Shown here: piece by piece, positions 14,242 through 17,210 of the stretch | Layout: every line of letters starts with the position of its first letter | How positions within the stretch are numbered: position 1 is the first letter of the stretch | Assembly (NCBI GenBank): GCA_042095695.1 | Contig: JBELMP010000036.1 | Location: 1-17,210 of the forward strand | DNA from: Maricaulis sp042095695 | GTDB taxonomy: Bacteria > Pseudomonadota > Alphaproteobacteria > Caulobacterales > Maricaulaceae | DNA length: 17,210 bases | Reading direction: 5' to 3' | Notes under the pieces: generated by a model | Told to the model about the DNA's origin: nothing | The model's database searches: none | What the model saw: the letters and a program-made list of their open reading frames with translations, nothing else | Made by a program: the position numbers and the translations under genes

Positions 14242-16562
14242 TACTCCACCTCCACCCGGGTTGCGATGGCCGAGGCTGGTCGTGAGGAAAGGCCTGCCTG
14301 AACAATCTCCACCTCGGCACTCGCGCGAATATCGGCGGAGCTTGCGCCGACATGGAAGATCAGGTGACCCGGCTCGACCGTCCATTCGCCGGGCGCCTGG
14401 AACACGCCGGCCTGGTCCGTCCCCAGAGTGAAACTCACCTGCCGGGTCTCGCCCGCATTCAGGCTGATCCGCGCAAAACCGCGCAGCTCGACCCGAGGCC
14501 GTGCGACAGTGGCGACGGGATCACGCATATAGAGCTGCACGACTTCGTCCGCTGCGCGGTCGCCCGTATTGGTGATTGCGAGACTGAGCCGGATTTCATC
14601 GCCCTCCAGCGCCGCTTCGAGCTCGGAATAGTCAAACTGGCTGTAAGACAGGCCATGACCGAATGGGAAAAGCGGCGTGATCGGCTGGTCCATATAGCGA
14701 TTGGTATCGCGGGAGATATCCGGGTCGGCAGGACGCCCTCCAGGATATTCCGAATAGGTGAATGGAGCGGCCCCTGTTGCGCGCGGAAAACTGACCGGCA
14801 GGCGTCCAGCGGGTGAGTCAAGGCCGTAAACCAGGTCAGCAGTCGCGCTCCCGGCTTCCACGCCGAGCATCCAAAGATTCAGGATCGCATCGGCCCGCTC
14901 GACAATCGAGGGGATTGCCAGGGGACGTCCGGTGACCAGCAGGACGCTGACCGGCCGGCCCGTCGCGAAAACAGCATCGGCCAGGGCTTGCTGGCTTGCC
15001 GGCAGGTCGAGGCTTGAGCGGCTGCGGGCCTCGCCGGACAGATCAAAGTCTTCGCCAATCACGAGCAGGACGCGATCCGCGGACTGCGCCAGGGCTACCG
15101 CTTCCTCAATCCCGGAGAGGTCATCTGAGGTTGGGTCCGCGCCAGCGGCATAGGCGATCTCGACGCCGTCCGGCGCGCCATCACGCAGCCCGTCCAACAG
15201 GCTGATCACATCCGCCGGACGCCCTTGCGCGCGCCAGGACCCGAGTTGCGTTGAGGCATCCTCGGCGAGGGCACCAATGATCGCGACGCGACCATCGCCT
15301 GCCTCAATGGGCAGGGCATTATTCCGGTTTTGCAACAGAACCGCGGTTTGCGCTGCGAGCGCACGGGCGATCGCGCGATGGTCCTCGGCGAGGATTTCCG
15401 CACTTTCCCGATCCGTATTGTGATAAACCATAGGCGTATCGAACAGGCCGAGCCGCTCCTTGATGGTCAGGATGCGTCCGACCGCGAGGTCAAGATCGCT
15501 CTCGAGCGCCGGGTTGTCCTCGATCGCGTCGCGCAGTTCCTGAACGAAAATCGCGCTGGTCATATCCATGTCGACGCCGGCCTGTAGCGCGAGCGCCCCC
15601 GCCTGAGCCCGGGTCTCGGCGACACCGTGATTCATCAATTCGGCGATGGCATTCCAATCACTTACGATCATGCCATCGAAGCCCCAGCGGGCTCTTAACG
15701 TGCCATCAATCAACCCCTCATTCGAGGTCGACGGAACGCCATCAATATCATTGAAGGCCGTCATCATCGAACCGGCGCCAGCCATGGTCGCAGCATAGAA
15801 TGGCGGCAGATAGGCTTCGTAAAGACTGCGTTCACCGATCTCTGCAGTGCCGTAATCGCGGCCGCCGGTCGGCACACCATAGGCGCCAAAATGCTTCGCT
15901 GTCGCCAGCATGGTCGTCTCATCCGCGAGATCATCGCCCTGATAGCCTTCGACCTGCGCGGCCGCCATGCGCGAACCCAGATAAGGGTCCGCGCCGGCGC
16001 CTTCCACGATCCGGCCCCAACGCGGGTCGCGGGCGATATCAATCATGGGCGCAAACGTCCAGTGCAGACCGGCCGCTGTTGCCTCTTCAGCAGAAATACG
16101 GGCAGCCTGTCGCCAGGCCTCCTCATCCCAGCTGCTGGCCATGGCCAGCGGTACCGGAAAGATGGTGCGATAGCCGTGCACCACATCCATCGCGAAAAGC
16201 AGCGGGATGCCGAGACGGCTTTCCTCAACGGCGACGCGCTGCAATTCGGCCAGCGGTTCAGCGCCTGCCACATGAAGATAAGATCCGACCGCGCCAGCGC
16301 GGACCCGGTCGAGCTCTTCAGGGGTCAGACGGGAGTTCAGATTTCGGCTGCGGCCGCCTGCGGCCTGGTGAAGCTGACCGAGCTTCTCCTCCAGTGTCAT
16401 CTCTGCCAGCAGTCCGGCAACCCGGTCGGAATAGACCGGCTGGTCGACAGCCGGTTCCGCCGCCTCCTCACCCATGCAACCCGCAAGCAGAAACAGGGCC
16501 AGAGCGAGCGCTGACATGCCAAGCCATCTGGTGCCGGCGTTCGGAGAAAACTGCTCTGTCAT
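14241..16562 (-). CDS. GH3 beta-glucosidase lipoprotein, BglX-like
   Basis: The 773-residue protein has a signal peptide ending in LLAGC (lipid-anchored Cys29). The GH3 barrel covers about 50-375, with 'KHFGAYG' at 223-229 and nucleophile Asp302 in VSDWNA. The second domain spans about 400-620 and includes GEDFDLSGEARSRSSLDLP, where Glu511 is the probable acid/base. A fibronectin-III-like domain occupies about 650-745. This architecture is that of periplasmic BglX. It lacks the ExoP-type C-terminal domain seen in the other GH3 here, so the two are unlikely to be redundant. It overlaps gntK by 4 bp (ATGA) and the lactonase gene by one base (TAATG). Placement between gluconokinase and gluconolactonase suggests substrates that yield gluconate or its lactone, for example cellobionate; this is inference. 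Confidence 0.92.
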   Translation of the reverse strand: MTEQFSPNAGTRWLGMSALALALFLLAGCMGEEAAEPAVDQPVYSDRVAGLLAEMTLEEKLGQLHQAAGGRSRNLNSRLTPEELDRVRAGAVGSYLHVAGAEPLAELQRVAVEESRLGIPLLFAMDVVHGYRTIFPVPLAMASSWDEEAWRQAARISAEEATAAGLHWTFAPMIDIARDPRWGRIVEGAGADPYLGSRMAAAQVEGYQGDDLADETTMLATAKHFGAYGVPTGGRDYGTAEIGERSLYEAYLPPFYAATMAGAGSMMTAFNDIDGVPSTSNEGLIDGTLRARWGFDGMIVSDWNAIAELMNHGVAETRAQAGALALQAGVDMDMTSAIFVQELRDAIEDNPALESDLDLAVGRILTIKERLGLFDTPMVYHNTDRESAEILAEDHRAIARALAAQTAVLLQNRNNALPIEAGDGRVAIIGALAEDASTQLGSWRAQGRPADVISLLDGLRDGAPDGVEIAYAAGADPTSDDLSGIEEAVALAQSADRVLLVIGEDFDLSGEARSRSSLDLPASQQALADAVFATGRPVSVLLVTGRPLAIPSIVERADAILNLWMLGVEAGSATADLVYGLDSPAGRLPVSFPRATGAAPFTYSEYPGGRPADPDISRDTNRYMDQPITPLFPFGHGLSYSQFDYSELEAALEGDEIRLSLAITNTGDRAADEVVQLYMRDPVATVARPRVELRGFARISLNAGETRQVSFTLGTDQAGVFQAPGEWTVEPGHLIFHVGASSADIRASAEVEIVQAGLSSRPASAIATRVEVE

Positions 16563-17101
16563 AGACTTGCCTTTCGCAATCCCGAGTCATTCGGGTCTGT
16601 AATTCTGGGTGGGACGTGCTCAAGCTGCTGGAAAACCTCTGCCAGAACATCCTCGAACGGCGCATCGGCATTGATCCGCATCGCCGCTCCGGGAGCCTCC
16701 AGCGCCTGGAATTGAGACGCGATGAGATCCGCCGGCATAAAATGGTCCATACGGTCCGCCACCCGGGCTCTCGCGACGGTTTCACTGACGTCCAACCAGC
16801 ACCAGCTCACGCTGCGATCGAGGCCATCGGCCAGCCAGGTCCTAACGGTCTGGTTCAGCGCCGAGCAGGCGAGAAGCACGGTGGTGTCGGAGAGATGTCC
16901 GATCGCGACCCGCAGGTCGGAGATCCAGCGATGGCGATCGGCATTGTCCAGGGCCTGTCCCTTGCGCATCTTTTCGATATTCGCGGCCGGATGAAACAGA
17001 TCGGCTTCCACATAGGGCCAGCCCGTCGATTGCGCGACAGAGTGTGCCACGCTCGACTTGCCACTGCCCGCTACGCCCATGATGACAATCAGGCGCTTCA
17101 T
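16559..17101 (-). CDS. gntK: Gluconokinase
   Basis: With start ATG 17101 the protein has 180 residues, the normal size for GntK. It opens MKRLIVIMGVAGSGKSSVAH, with the P-loop GVAGSGKS at 9-16, then 'EADLFHPAANIEKMRKGQALDNADRHRW', the gluconate-binding and family signature region, and 'LLACSALNQTVRTWL'. It phosphorylates gluconate to 6-phosphogluconate with ATP in the cytoplasm. AGGGG lies 5 bases before ATG 17101. An in-frame ATG at 17140 would add 13 residues of no family character and has no good ribosome site. It leads a leftward operon with GH3, lactonase and GntP, and two LacI-type operators lie 65-110 bases upstream. Confidence 0.93.
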   Translation of the reverse strand: MKRLIVIMGVAGSGKSSVAHSVAQSTGWPYVEADLFHPAANIEKMRKGQALDNADRHRWISDLRVAIGHLSDTTVLLACSALNQTVRTWLADGLDRSVSWCWLDVSETVARARVADRMDHFMPADLIASQFQALEAPGAAMRINADAPFEDVLAEVFQQLEHVPPRITDPNDSGLRKASL

Positions 17102-17165
17102 TCCATCCCCTGTATGACCGCCAGGTTCAGCGATCTTCATGTTGGTGCCGATTCTGACGCGGCAA

Positions 17166-17181
17166 TTGACTACGTTGTCAA
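17166..17181. promoter_or_regulatory. LacI-type operator upstream of the gluconokinase operon, proximal
   Basis: On the minus strand this is TTGACAACGTAGTCAA, identical to the 9218 site except at two positions (T/A in the centre and the last base). It includes a TTGACA that could be a -35 for the leftward operon, although no convincing -10 follows; CAGAAT at 17156-17151 is 19 bases away. Confidence 0.7.
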
Positions 17182-17194
17182 TTTGTCTCGCAGC

Positions 17195-17210
17195 TTGACC
17201 GGATTGTCAA
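17195..17210. promoter_or_regulatory. LacI-type operator upstream of the gluconokinase operon, distal
   Basis: On the minus strand this is TTGACAATCCGGTCAA: both outer half-sites match the other operators, but the centre is degenerate. Its centre is 29 bp from the proximal site, and it ends on the last base of the window, so it may also serve a gene beyond the edge. Confidence 0.5.

Overview
The window reads as a marine-type, GC-rich alphaproteobacterium, probably of the Maricaulales/Hyphomonadaceae or a relative. This is an inference: codon use is GC-rich, several putative promoters resemble the Caulobacter housekeeping form (TTGNC ... GCTANAWC), and the gene mix combines many lipoproteins, GH9/GH3 glycosidases, a GPH-type sugar symporter and LacI control. 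No rRNA, tRNA, insertion sequence or CRISPR array was seen. Genes are tightly packed; the longest gene-free stretch is about 249 bp (2844-3092).

Left part (1-4835): the tail of a DUF533-like gene and an SbtA-type permease run rightward. An iron-linked divergon follows: a Gly-Glu-repeat lipoprotein (leftward) and a PiuC-like 2-oxoglutarate/Fe(II) hydroxylase (rightward) flank a near-consensus Fur box. Next come an aldo/keto reductase that lacks the family's catalytic tyrosine, with an unusual structured leader, and a TetR regulator whose stop codon overlaps that of the convergent LacI gene.

Right part (4832-17210): this looks like a beta-glucan utilisation locus. A GPH/MelB-type symporter and a LacI regulator form a leftward operon. 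Divergent from it are a GH9 glucanase and an ExoP-like GH3 glucohydrolase lipoprotein. Convergent to these is a leftward operon with overlapping genes: gluconokinase, BglX-like GH3 lipoprotein, SMP-30 gluconolactonase lipoprotein and GntP gluconate permease. Near-identical LacI-type palindromes (TTGACAACGTwGTCAA) lie in front of the ExoP-like GH3 gene and, in tandem, in front of the gluconokinase operon, so both arms probably belong to one regulon.

Working model (inference): GH9 cuts beta-1,4-glucan and the two GH3 enzymes release glucose. Where a reducing end has been oxidised, they would also release gluconate or gluconolactone. The lactonase opens the lactone in the periplasm, GntP imports gluconate, and GntK feeds 6-phosphogluconate to the Entner-Doudoroff or pentose phosphate route. 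Intact oligosaccharides could enter through the GPH symporter. The oxidising enzyme (LPMO, cellobiose dehydrogenase or PQQ glucose dehydrogenase) is not in the window, so the source of lactone or aldonate is open.
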